DNA from: Alnus glutinosa | Lineage: Eukaryota; Streptophyta; Magnoliopsida; Fagales; Betulaceae | Direction of reading: 5' to 3' | Length of the DNA stretch: 64,000 nt | Assembly: GCF_958979055.1 (NCBI RefSeq) | Contig: NC_084891.1 | Location: 4,220,501 to 4,284,500, forward strand | Shown: piece by piece, positions 55,059 through 64,000 of the stretch | Layout: each line of letters opens with the position of its first letter | Position numbering within the stretch: the stretch's first letter is position 1 | Made by a program: the position numbers and the translations under genes | Notes under the pieces: generated by a model | Seen by the model: only the letters and a program-made list of their open reading frames with translations | The model's database searches: none | Told to the model about the DNA's origin: nothing

Positions 55059-58000
55059 GGGTTAGAGAGTTGGGTTTTCAGAATTAAGAAAACTTTTTTT
55101 TTTCTTTCGTGTTGAAAATATGAGAGTTCGGAGAAAAGTTTACGTTTTTCAGGGGATGGGATTTGGGTGAATTGCTTGTTTCACTGGTTTCCTGTTTAGA
55201 ATATGAAGGAATTTGTTGGGAAAATGTGAAATTTGAGTTTCTTTGGGGGGTTAGAGTGTTGGGTTTTCAGAATTAAGAAAACGATTTTCTTTTTCGTGTT
55301 GAAACTATGAGAGTTTGAAGAAAAGTAGGCGTTTTTCAGGAGATGGGAATTGGGTGAATTGCTTGTTTCATGGGCTTCTGTTTAGAATATGAAGGATTGG
55401 GTTTCTGATTAGAATTTTGTTATGAAGTTTGGCCTGGAAGATGAGAAACTGTGGAATTGGTGGATTATTTTGTTTAGAAATGAGAATTTTAGCGTCTGCT
55501 GGGAATATTGGGAACCCTATAAATATAGAGATTTCATATGTTCCTCGCGGTATTGAAGAAGAATAATGATTTCTTCTCTTAAACTACGGGGATTAGTGGC
55601 TTGGAACTTTGGTTAAGAATGAGAAGTTGATTTTTTTTTTTCATAGATTGGCTGTCTGTTTGGCTTTTGAAAAAAATGAAGGCAATGGAAAGTGGGTGAA
55701 ATTCATTGATTGATTTTTATTTTTTTGGGTTTTTTCAGTTCATGGTCTGCTGTGGTTTTAAAAATAAGAAAGGTTTGGGTTTTCTATAATTTTTTTTGTA
55801 CTAAAAGATTAGCTAGCAACAGAACACAAAAGATGATAAAATGTACTAGGTTACTCCAGCATGAGTAGGAGCTCTAACATCCTCAAACTCCATTCTGCCA
55901 TGGCCAAATGATGATTGCAGTTCCTTGCCACACTGTTTTGTCTCTGGCAGATTTTGCTTGCTTGAGGAAGGATGATGGTTAGCTAAAGTCATTCTTTGCC
56001 AAGTTGGGTTTTGCGGTGTTTATATGGCATTATTATGATTGCCATTTACAAGGACTGCTTTGCTAGTTCTTACACTTTTGGCCCATGCTGATTTTAGCTT
56101 AATTGCCTGAAATTTCTGCGTCCTCCGGTGTGCTCTTATCTAATTTAAATCTGTATCATTGTCAACTGATCTGCGTGCATGTTCAAATCCTTGGTTGCCC
56201 TACAAAATCTTGCATTTCATAGCACTATCACTATGATCCAAGAATCATGCTTTCTTGTTTGACATTTAATGCCACTCAGCACCTTGTTGACATGATTCAT
56301 TTGGGTTTTGTCTTGAGTTTCTTTAGAAATATCTCGGTTCACGTTTTTGTCCGTCTTTGGTTCTTTATACATGGAGCATGTTGATCGCTTTGGGGTGTGC
56401 CCTTTGTTTACGTGAGGATGTCAGATGTGTGGGCAAGTGTTCTGAACTGAACTTCTAAGATAATTGTTTGGCTTGTGGTTGAAATTGCAGGAACTGCAAG
56501 ATAAGATAGCAAAGGCCAAGGATTCAGATGAAGATTCGATGGAAATATGGAGAACATTAGTGGATTTTCATGGCGAGATGGTTTTCTTAGAGAATTACAG
56601 TGCACTTAACTACACAGGTACTTGTCTCTCACAGCGGTGTTATTAGGGTCCGTTTGGGTTTGCGATTTCAAAAAGTGCGATTTAAAATAACGATTTTAAA
56701 ATGTGCGATTTGAAAAAAGTGATTTTTAAAAACGCAGTTAAGCGTTTGGCAAAATCACAGTTTAGCCTTTAAAATCGCGAATTTACCTTTTAAAATTCTG
56801 CGTTTTCAAAAAAGCATCATCTTATCTGCGATTTGAAAAAGCAGATTTTCTGCGTTTTCAAATCGCAATTTTTAAAAACGCAGTTCCCAAACGATCTATG
56901 TTCTGCGATTTGGTTTAAAATCGCACTTATTGCCTACAAAATCGCAATCCCAAACGCACCCTTAGCCTATTTAATAAGCAATTTTTGGTCAATACAGATG
57001 CATGCTCGTGAAAAACTTGGAATTCAAAATAATAATAGGTTTTACTCTATTATTGATTGTTGTAATGATAGTAATGCACAATTATAGTAGATTTTAGGAC
57101 TAGCCCGACAAACTACTGGTAACATATATTAGCATACCATGCTTATAGTATGGTAAAGAGATTGGTAAGATAAACTTGTGAAATATCATTGGTTTAGTTT
57201 TTATCCTTGAAAATTATTCGGACGTATATATTTTTTTCCCCTTTACGTTAGCCAAAACCCTAAGTAGCATCTGAAGATGTGAGTTCTGTGTAAATATTGA
57301 AAAAGAAAAAGAAATGCCGAGTTAAAATGAGTTTTGAGATAGTGAGAGTGTTGGACCGTTTAGGTGATACTTTATCTTTGTGTTGATAGCAGTAATTGAT
57401 GAGCACACCATATACATACATACATGCAGAGATTCATATTGAATTTAGGAAGAAATTTTCATTTGAGTGTTGGAGCCTTTTTATCTTGATCCCTCTCAAC
57501 TTGTTTCCTACAAATGGAGCAAAATTCTTGCACCCTTTTATATGTGGCTTATTTCATGTTTGAGGAGAACAGTAATATATTCTGGCATTCTTTTAAAAAA
57601 CACAAATTTGAAGATCTTGCGATGGTCGCACAAAGATGAATATGTGATATAACATAACGTCCGTGCGTTACAAAATTTGTATGTTATGCTGAACTAACCT
57701 TGTGGGAAACATGATAAAGCAGATAAAAAGAAAACAAAATTGAAATACAATGGATAAACATTTGCTTTGTCACAAAATAAAATGATCAATTTTTGTGTGT
57801 GCAAATTCGTTTTAGGGAAGGTAGGGGGAACAAAAGGTAGCTGCCCCCTGAAGAAAAGGTGTGTTGTGGGGGGGGGACCTTTAAATGAGAGTGTAAGCTA
57901 TACCTTAATATTAATACTGGCTTTGAATGTTCTAATGGATTGACAATTTGAGCTTTTTTAGTCAAAATATTGTCTCCTGGGTTCCATACTGAAGGATTTT

Positions 58001-58781
58001 GTGGGAAAAAATCATGTGTGTTCACTTTGCCCGTAGTTTAAACTATAAGTAATTCTATATGATATAAAACTAGTCATCAGTTGAAAATCCTGGATGAGTT
58101 TTTTCATGTGTATATAGTTGAGCAAGACTGATATGATGTATGAGGTAAAAATTTGCAAAAAATCAGATGTCATGAAGATAACAGAGATGTTTTTGGGAGG
58201 CCTGAAAAAGAAATTGGTCAATGATGGTTATTATTGACTGCTGAGCGTGTCAGCTCTCGACTTTTTTGTAATTTTTTTTTTCATACTTGACAAAATGGTG
58301 GGCGTCTCTCCCCTCTTTTAATGGTCTTGATTTCTTATACGCAGGGCTGGTAAAGATACTGAAGAAATATGAGAAGCGAAGCGGTTCTCTCATTCGCTTG
58401 CCTTTTATCCAGAAGGTCCTGCAACAACCATTCTACACAACTGATGTACTTAACAAGCTTGTGAAGGAGTGTGAGGGCATGCTTGATCATCTTTTCTCGA
58501 AGAATGACCCATCAAGCCCGCCTGAAGCAACCAATAAGGAAGAAGGGAGTGGCTCCAAGGTGGTGGCTGAAGGTAAACAGACACAACTCAAGGTTCCCAA
58601 AGAACTTGCAGAAATCAAGCATATGGAGAGCATGTACATGAAGCTAACGGCGTCGGCATTGCGCGTCTTGAAGGAGGTCAGGAGTGGAAGCTCAACGGTG
58701 AGCGTGTTTTCATTGCCCCCTATGCAAAATAATTCTATGGAGTGGAAAAGTATACCTTTAGTAGAACAAGCAGCCAAATAG
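54546..58781 (+). CDS. SPX1/2: SPX-domain phosphate/inositol-pyrophosphate sensor (SPX1/SPX2 type)
   Basis: Exons 54546-54830, 56491-56617 and 58345-58781 join to 282 aa (AtSPX1 256 and AtSPX2 287, from memory). The chain starts MKFWKILSSLIEETLPEWRD, followed by KFLSYKDLKKQLK (the first basic cluster), a variable KRPRLD loop, ELYVIRLK, FHGEMVFLENYSALNYTGLV and KILKKYEKR (the second basic cluster), RLPFIQKVLQQPFYTTD and the C-terminal SGSSTVSVFSLPP. The basic clusters form the inositol-pyrophosphate pocket. There is no EXS, MFS or RING domain, so this is a stand-alone SPX. Family role: binds PHR1-type MYBs when phosphate is sufficient and holds them off P1BS sites. Residue 4 is Trp where many relatives have Gly or Arg. 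The ATG chosen gives the canonical MKF start. Two long introns carry repeats and a MITE. SPX1 and SPX2 are not separable by eye. Confidence 0.94.
54840..55400. repeat. About 195-bp tandem triplication in SPX intron 1
   Basis: 'gggttttcagaattaagaaaa', 'gagagtt(t/c)g' and 'catgggtttcctgtttagaa' recur at about 54850, 55065 and 55255. The unit begins just after the splice donor. Confidence 0.7.
55025..55061. repeat. T-run followed by G24 homopolymer
   Basis: Twenty-four consecutive G bases (55038-55061) directly after a T run. Such a tract can form a G-quadruplex-like structure, and its length is unlikely to be exact. Confidence 0.9.
56646..56961. mobile_element. Tourist-like MITE in SPX intron 2, TTA TSD
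   Basis: The ends GGGTCCGTTTGGGTTTGCG and its counterpart CGCAATCCCAAACGCACCC are inverted. TTA flanks both sides (56643-56645 and 56962-56964), as in PIF/Harbinger MITEs. It begins only 29 bases after the exon 2 splice donor. Confidence 0.8.
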
Positions 58782-60587
58782 TTCTGGAGTAGTATCCTCT
58801 CTCCTCTTTCCCTTATACGTGTACTTCTAATTTGTGAGAATGCGGTTTTATGTAATAACCACGCTCTTGATGGGTACTTTGGATAATCCATTTCCCCAAT
58901 CTGTAGAAAATTTCAGATCTTGGATGTGCTTTTAATCTTTTCTAATATGATGCTAATCCAACCTTAAGACTACTGAATCTCAGTTTAGTGAAAGCTAAAC
59001 TATAATCTGCATTTGTGCTATGGAGAGCATTTTCTGTCTTTTGGGTTTTCCAGGTGAAATTGAGGTGAACAATAGCAACGAGCAAAGATGCTGAAGAAGT
59101 GATGAAAAGAAACTGATTTTTTCAAAAATAATGGGAGAAATTCATTGAGATTGTGTCTACCTGTTAATTTTTTTTTTGTTTTTTTTTTTCACATATTTAT
59201 ACCATTTTTGTTTGATTCTTGTTTTTTTGCATTTGGCAAAGGTTTGAAACAAAAAATTAAATAAATAAATAAATAAATGAGGAGGAGTCGATCAACAGGA
59301 CGTGGCTTCTCCACATTTTTGTAATAATAAATTATATGTAACACCCCGATCCTATATCGAGAAGATTAGTAGCTAACATAAAGTGGATGGTTTATAAAGA
59401 TAGTCATGAGTGTTAAGTCTTACATTGCCTAGTTATTAGGTAAAATTATGCTTTATAATGGATTTTGAGGTGATAGTATAGATGTGGCTAGCACTTTTTC
59501 TTGAGTCGTTACGTTAGAAGTAGCAAATAATAGAATAATATTTCACATTTTTTTGGCACTCTTACTTTTACAATGTCTTACTACTTTGTTACATTTTTTA
59601 ATATAAATATATATGTTTTTGTTGGGGTAGTTTTCCAAGGAAAAAATTGTAGGCTTAAAACTCTTTTACAACTTGTTAACACATGTCAGCATGTGATTGA
59701 AGGATGTTAAAAATAAAATTAGTAGCTGGTTTGAGAATTTCAGCAAAATTAGAAAAGAGTTGTTGTAGCTATAAGAGCATTTTCAATAGCTTATCTATTT
59801 TGCATTTCTAGCTAAAATAGTTATTAATACTTCCAAAAATCCAATCCTATTCTATTATGCAAAAATATAAAAATGCAAAATGTGCATTTGGGCAAATCAC
59901 ATGGAAAGGATCTAAGCGAAAAAAAAATTATACAAATTATAGATATATTTTTAAGAAACTTAATTCTACAAAAGAACTTGTAACTGAGACAAGATTTTAA
60001 AAGTGTTAAACTAGGATTGGGATCCACGATAATTAATTGCTTGAATTGCTAACAATTTGAACAGCTTATTTGAGAGAGTTCATATAAAATTCACATACTT
60101 GAATAAGTAGTCAGACAACTCAAAATTTATTTAAACAGATAAATTCCGTATAGAACCTAGTATCAATCAAACATCAATGATTTCCTGTTCCTGATAGAAT
60201 TTATTACAGTTTCAGCATCCTGAATTGAGTAAGTGAGATGTTTATGATGGGACATCTAGCTGCTCTTGATTCATGCTCCACCTAGCAAGAGTAAAGTCAC
60301 CATTGTTTTGTAGCTTGTGATCCCATGTTTAACTAGAGCACCATACTACTTACAAAAAATTAAAAAAAAAATAGAGCACCATACTATTAGTTGACAAGTA
60401 AGACCATTGAAAAATATGATCATTAGAAAAATGAGAGTTTGAAAAACAAAAAATGACCATCGAAAATATACTATCCTTAGAAAATAAATAAAGAAAAAAT
60501 AAAAAAAAAAAAAGATATAGAAATAATATTTAAATGAGTAAAAAGAATAGATAAACAAACGTAGAAAGCATTTGAAAATTCATTAAT
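58782..60587. other. SPX 3' region and intergenic DNA
   Basis: Begins with the SPX 3' UTR; 'aaataaataaataaataaat' lies near 59260. Apart from a possible solo LTR (59337-59512) and A-rich tracts near 60360 and 60490, nothing recognisable. Confidence 0.4.
59337..59512 (+). repeat. Possible short solo LTR
   Basis: Starts 'tgtaacaccccgatcctata' and ends 'gagtcgttac', the terminal style of plant TRIM/LTR elements. No TSD was seen. Confidence 0.35.
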
Positions 60588-61394
60588 GTTCCGTTTGTTC
60601 GAAGTAAAATGGTTTCCGTCGTAAAATATTTTCGACGAAATGAATTTCAGAAAAAATTATTTTCTCGAAAATATTTTTTTGGCATTTGGTTCGTACGAAA
60701 AAATTACGGAAAGGGAAAATCCAGCTGTCGCCGGAATCTAGCAACGACGACCGGCCGTTGCCGGATTCTGGCGAACATGTTTGGCCGGATTCCTGCAGGA
60801 CTCCTCCGGCTCCTGTTAGATCCGGCCGGATCCCGGCCATTTTGGCCAGATCCGGCTGTATCAGTGGCCGGATCTGGTCATATTAGGCTAGATTCCAGCC
60901 ATTTTGGCTAGATCCGGCCGGGTCCGGTCATATCCGGCCGGATCCGGTCAGATCAGGCCGAATCCCGGCCATTTTGGCCAGATCAGTGGCCGGGTTTGGT
61001 CATATCAAGTCGGATTCCGGCCGGTTTCTGACCATGCCCGGATTCCGGCCAAATTCTGCCGGAATCTGGTCCACCGGCATCCGATGACGGTGGCCGGATG
61101 TCGCCGAATTCTGGCTCTTGGATGATGCCTGATTCTGGTGCCGCCTGGTTTCGGACGACCGACTATTGCCGGATTCAGGCAGTCATATATCAAACGTGCA
61201 TGCAATGACAAAGAATATAATTTCGGAAAACGATTTACGGTTTTTAAAACCGTAAATCGTTTTCCAAAAATTAAAGAAGCTTTTACGGTCAAACCGAAAA
61301 TGGTTTTCGTTGACCATTATTTTCGCCCTTACCAAACACCGTAAAATACCGAAATCATTTTTCAAAAATCATTTTACGCCGAAACAAACGGAGC
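60588..61394. mobile_element. 'GCTCCGTTTGTTTCG' family element, copy C
   Basis: The right end 'cgccgaaacaaacggagc' and left end 'gttccgtttgttcgaag' are inverted. The centre is a minisatellite of 'ggccagatccggccggatc'-like units (about 60770-61120), followed by the perfect hairpin 'aacgatttacggtttttaaa' / complement at about 61219-61263. Confidence 0.78.
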
Positions 61395-61960
61395 ATAACT
61401 AAAACAAACAAACCAAAAACAAAAAAAGCTTTTGATTAACCATTTTAGATAGAAATGTGCTTCCTAATAAGACAAGTGCCTGACGGCTCTCATGTAACAT
61501 TTTCAACCCTTTTCTACCCGTCAAGAAGAAGAACCGTTCTCTACCAGTCTCTTTTCAACTACTTTGCCCTGTGGTCATTCTACTAGCCTCCATAATTTTT
61601 ACCATCAACCCAATCACTTTCAAAAGTCTTATGAATTCTGACGCGGGATAGAACTAAGATTATTTTAACAGTGTATAATGTCAGCAGAAACTAAGAATTG
61701 AATATTAAAAAGGAATTCAAGAAGAGAAAAAATAACAAATAGGGACGTGAAAGACCCTAATTACTCCTAAATAAGCAAATAGAGAAATAACTCTAAAAGA
61801 CTTAAATTTAATTGATACTTCAAAATTTGATTATAAAATAATACAGACTTGCCTTTACATAGGCAAAATTTGAGTATTTTTCAAGCAGAATACTTGAGGA
61901 AAAAGAAAGAAATAAAAATACAAAAACATAACCGTAAACTTGGAGACAAGGTAAAATTAT

Positions 61961-62349
61961 GGGTTAAATACATATTTGCCCCTGTGCTTTACGACCTTTA
62001 TTTTTTGCCCCCTCAGTTTCACTTTTTATCAAATTTGGTACCTGTGGTATATGAAAAGACGGAATGGTACCTCCGTCTAATTTCTCGTCCAAAACTAACG
62101 TCCACCCACGGCATTTTCTGTCATGTTGTCTGGATGTCGTAGGAAACGATGTGTAAAGAATTGGGTTCTGGACTTCAAATTTTTAGGTACTCAATGACGT
62201 GGGTGGACGTTAGTTTTAGACGGGAAATCGGACGGAAGTACCATTTCCGTCTTTTCATATACCACAGGTACCAAATTTGATAAAAAGTGAAACTGAGGGG
62301 GTAAAAAATAAAGGTCGTAAAGCACAAGGGGCAAATATGTATTTAACCC
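61961..62349. mobile_element. Mutator-like MITE with long arms and 9-bp TSD
   Basis: The ends 'gggttaaatacatatttgcc' and 'ggcaaatatgtatttaaccc' pair, and the arms continue inverted for about 155 bases. 'taaaattat' flanks both sides (61952-61960 and 62350-62358). It lies about 330 bases upstream of the carboxylesterase ATG. Confidence 0.9.
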
Positions 62350-62678
62350 TAAAATTATTGTATAGAAAGTAAATTATATTATTTTAAAAATAATCTTGAA
62401 ATATTTGTATGATTCTTTTCATTCTTGAGTTGATCTTATATAAAAAAAATAACCTTCAAATTTTATGCCTAATTTTCTCCTGCATCAAATTCCAACCTAA
62501 CCTCCGAGCAACACACTCAAGAACCCAATGCACTTGACATGACCAACCAACACCAAAACAACATTTCAGCCATCACCACCTAACCTTGCATTATACAAAA
62601 GCTTCTTTTATTTTCCCAAAGAACCACTATAACTCCCCCACAACTTTTCGAAACTAGACATAGAGAAGAGCCTAAAAA
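62350..62678 (+). promoter_or_regulatory. Presumed proximal promoter of the carboxylesterase gene
   Basis: AT-rich sequence between the MITE and the ATG, with a TATA-like 'cttatataaaaa' near 62436 and a weak 'cattatacaaaag' near 62590. No specific regulatory box was recognised. Confidence 0.35.
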
Positions 62679-63623
62679 ATGTCCATAGTGGAAGAAGCAC
62701 CAGGATACCTTCAAGTCTTTTCTGATGGATCTGTAAAACGTTTTGTGCCTGGAATTGTCCCTGCCTCACCAAAACCAAGTAATGGATACAAGTCCAAGGA
62801 TGTGATCATTGACTCATCAAAGTCGGTCACCGGAAGGTTATTTCTTCCCTGCAGTGCTCCATGTCCTGGGTTTTCAAGTAAACTTCCTGTTGTGGTTTAT
62901 TCCCATGGTGGTGGCTTTTGCATTGGCTCCACTACGTGGATTGGATACCATCATTTTCTGGGAGATTTCTCTGTCGCATCCCAATCCATTGTTCTCTCTG
63001 TCGACTACCGTTTGGCTCCGGAATATCGTCTCCCCATAGCATATGAAGATTGTTATAGCTCACTGGATTGGCTTGGTCACAATGTAGGATCTGAACCTTG
63101 GCTTGAGCAAGCTGACCTTTCCCGTGTGTTTCTGTCAGGAGACAGTGCTGGAGGAAACATTGCACACCATGTTGCTGTCAAAGCCATTCAGAACAACACT
63201 TGTCATGTAAGAATCAATGGTTTGTTGCTGATACATCCGTACTTTGGGAGCGAGAAGAGGACTGACAAAGAGATGGCTGAAGGAGCAGCAGCGGCAGAAT
63301 CTATTGCAAGCAACGACATGTTCTGGAGACTAAGTATACCAGAAGGCTCAAACCGTGATTATTATGGTTGTAACTTTGAGAAGGCAGAACTTTCTGGAGT
63401 TGAATGGAGTCGATTTCCGGCTATCGTGGTTTTTGTGGCTGGCTTGGATTTCTTGAAGGAAAGGGGAGTTATGTATGCAGAATTTCTGCAGAAGAAAGGG
63501 GTTAAAGTGGTGAGGCTGGTGGAGGCTGAGGAGGAGTCACATGTATTTCATGTGTTTCATCCTGAATCTGAGGCAACACGCTTGCTCCAACGACAAATGA
63601 GTGAGTTCATGAAGAGCTCTTAA
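62679..63623 (+). CDS. Class-I carboxylesterase (CXE, GID1-like alpha/beta hydrolase)
   Basis: Single exon, 314 aa, no signal peptide. Seen: a plant CXE N-terminal motif (GYLQVFSDGSVKRF, residues about 9-22), the oxyanion-hole HGGGFCIGS (about 76-84), SVDYRLAPEYRLPIAYED, the nucleophile elbow GDSAGGNIAHHVA (Ser near 153-155), the acid Asp in AGLDFLKERG, and the catalytic His in EESHVFHVF. The complete Ser-Asp-His triad separates it from GID1 gibberellin receptors, in which the His is replaced. Family role: cytosolic hydrolysis of short acyl esters, including xenobiotic or acylated specialised metabolites; the natural substrate cannot be told. The length (about 310-330 aa) and intronless structure fit the family. 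It ends with a normal stop, and no shift is visible. Confidence 0.93.
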   Translation: MSIVEEAPGYLQVFSDGSVKRFVPGIVPASPKPSNGYKSKDVIIDSSKSVTGRLFLPCSAPCPGFSSKLPVVVYSHGGGFCIGSTTWIGYHHFLGDFSVASQSIVLSVDYRLAPEYRLPIAYEDCYSSLDWLGHNVGSEPWLEQADLSRVFLSGDSAGGNIAHHVAVKAIQNNTCHVRINGLLLIHPYFGSEKRTDKEMAEGAAAAESIASNDMFWRLSIPEGSNRDYYGCNFEKAELSGVEWSRFPAIVVFVAGLDFLKERGVMYAEFLQKKGVKVVRLVEAEEESHVFHVFHPESEATRLLQRQMSEFMKSS

Positions 63624-64000
63624 CATCCTAAATTGAAATGAAAAGAATTTATAGTCTTCTTAGTATTCAGTGATCAATGATGGACTAGATACGGAATTTT
63701 GAATAAATGAAAAAGGCTTTCAAGCAATGCATGGAAATGAAAAATCCAAACCAATTTTTAATTTTTGGATCAATATTAAACAGAATCATTTTTACAAATT
63801 TGAAGTACTGCCAGTGCAGCCTGCAGAATCCTCTGTCTCCTACCCTAAACAAATAGGCTGATTATGTAATACAGATGACTGAAACAACAAATCGAAATCT
63901 ACCTTTCACAGCAATTAAGTAGGCTAACTTTGACAGGGATGGATAGGGGGGAACTATCATTTTCTGTTGCATGCTTTTGCACAAAGTTACTTCTTAACAT
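63624..64000. other. Carboxylesterase 3' region
   Basis: A 3' UTR with 'gaataaatgaaaaa' near 63702 (possible polyadenylation signal). Nothing else recognised up to the window end. Confidence 0.4.

Overview
The window is nuclear DNA of a flowering plant, most likely a woody eudicot (rosid-like). This rests on GT-AG introns in every multi-exon gene, AT-rich intergenic DNA, plant-only gene families, and several nested classes of plant transposable elements (Mutator-like, hAT, PIF/Harbinger MITEs, Cassandra TRIM, Ty3/gypsy, Ty1/copia, non-LTR). The species cannot be fixed from the sequence alone.

Five host genes look intact. (1) A SHINE/WIN1-type AP2/ERF regulator of cutin and wax, 6932-7642 (+, 2 exons). 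(2) A LOLITA-type longin/sigma-like protein of the TPLATE endocytic complex, 13415-15741 (+, 5 exons). (3) RNA-dependent RNA polymerase RDR6, 18600-22783 (-, 2 exons). (4) A single-domain SPX phosphate-signalling protein, 54546-58781 (+, 3 exons), with two P1BS boxes in its promoter. (5) A single-exon class-I carboxylesterase (CXE/GID1-like alpha/beta hydrolase), 62679-63623 (+). A sixth, TE-associated gene, 1072-1645 (-), encodes a GRF zinc-finger/coiled-coil/membrane-anchor protein inside a Mutator-like element.

Layout. 0-2.5 kb: right part of a Mutator-like element with about 205-bp subterminal repeats and the GRF gene. 2.5-6.9 kb: intergenic with small foldback elements. 6.9-16 kb: SHN and LOLITA separated by MITEs. 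16-23 kb: an antisense non-LTR insertion (12-bp TSD), then RDR6. 24-29 kb: a decayed Ty3/gypsy element, 3' truncated. 29-31.7 kb: a tandem duplication whose second copy took two further insertions. 31.8-39.6 kb: a 7.8-kb hAT transposon with exact 8-bp TSD, a pseudogenised transposase and captured pieces of CDC27/APC3, a serine carboxypeptidase, a promoter plus signal peptide, and an RNase H-like domain. 40.2-41.7 kb: a Pack-MULE with pieces of a PPR gene and a 3'-5' exonuclease gene. 41.7-47.1 kb: a nested stack (MITE > non-LTR element > Cassandra with 5S-like LTRs > gypsy fragment). 48-50.5 kb: LTR, copia and non-LTR relics. 51.4-53.6 kb: MITEs and a nearly perfect 763-bp tandem duplication. 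54-59 kb: SPX. 60.6-62.4 kb: two MITE-like elements. 62.7-63.6 kb: carboxylesterase.

The host genes do not form one pathway. SHN and LOLITA are, from memory, neighbours in Arabidopsis (AT1G15360/AT1G15370), so that pair is probably ancient microsynteny. The most unusual content is the capture and reshuffling of host gene fragments by two different DNA transposons less than 1 kb apart.
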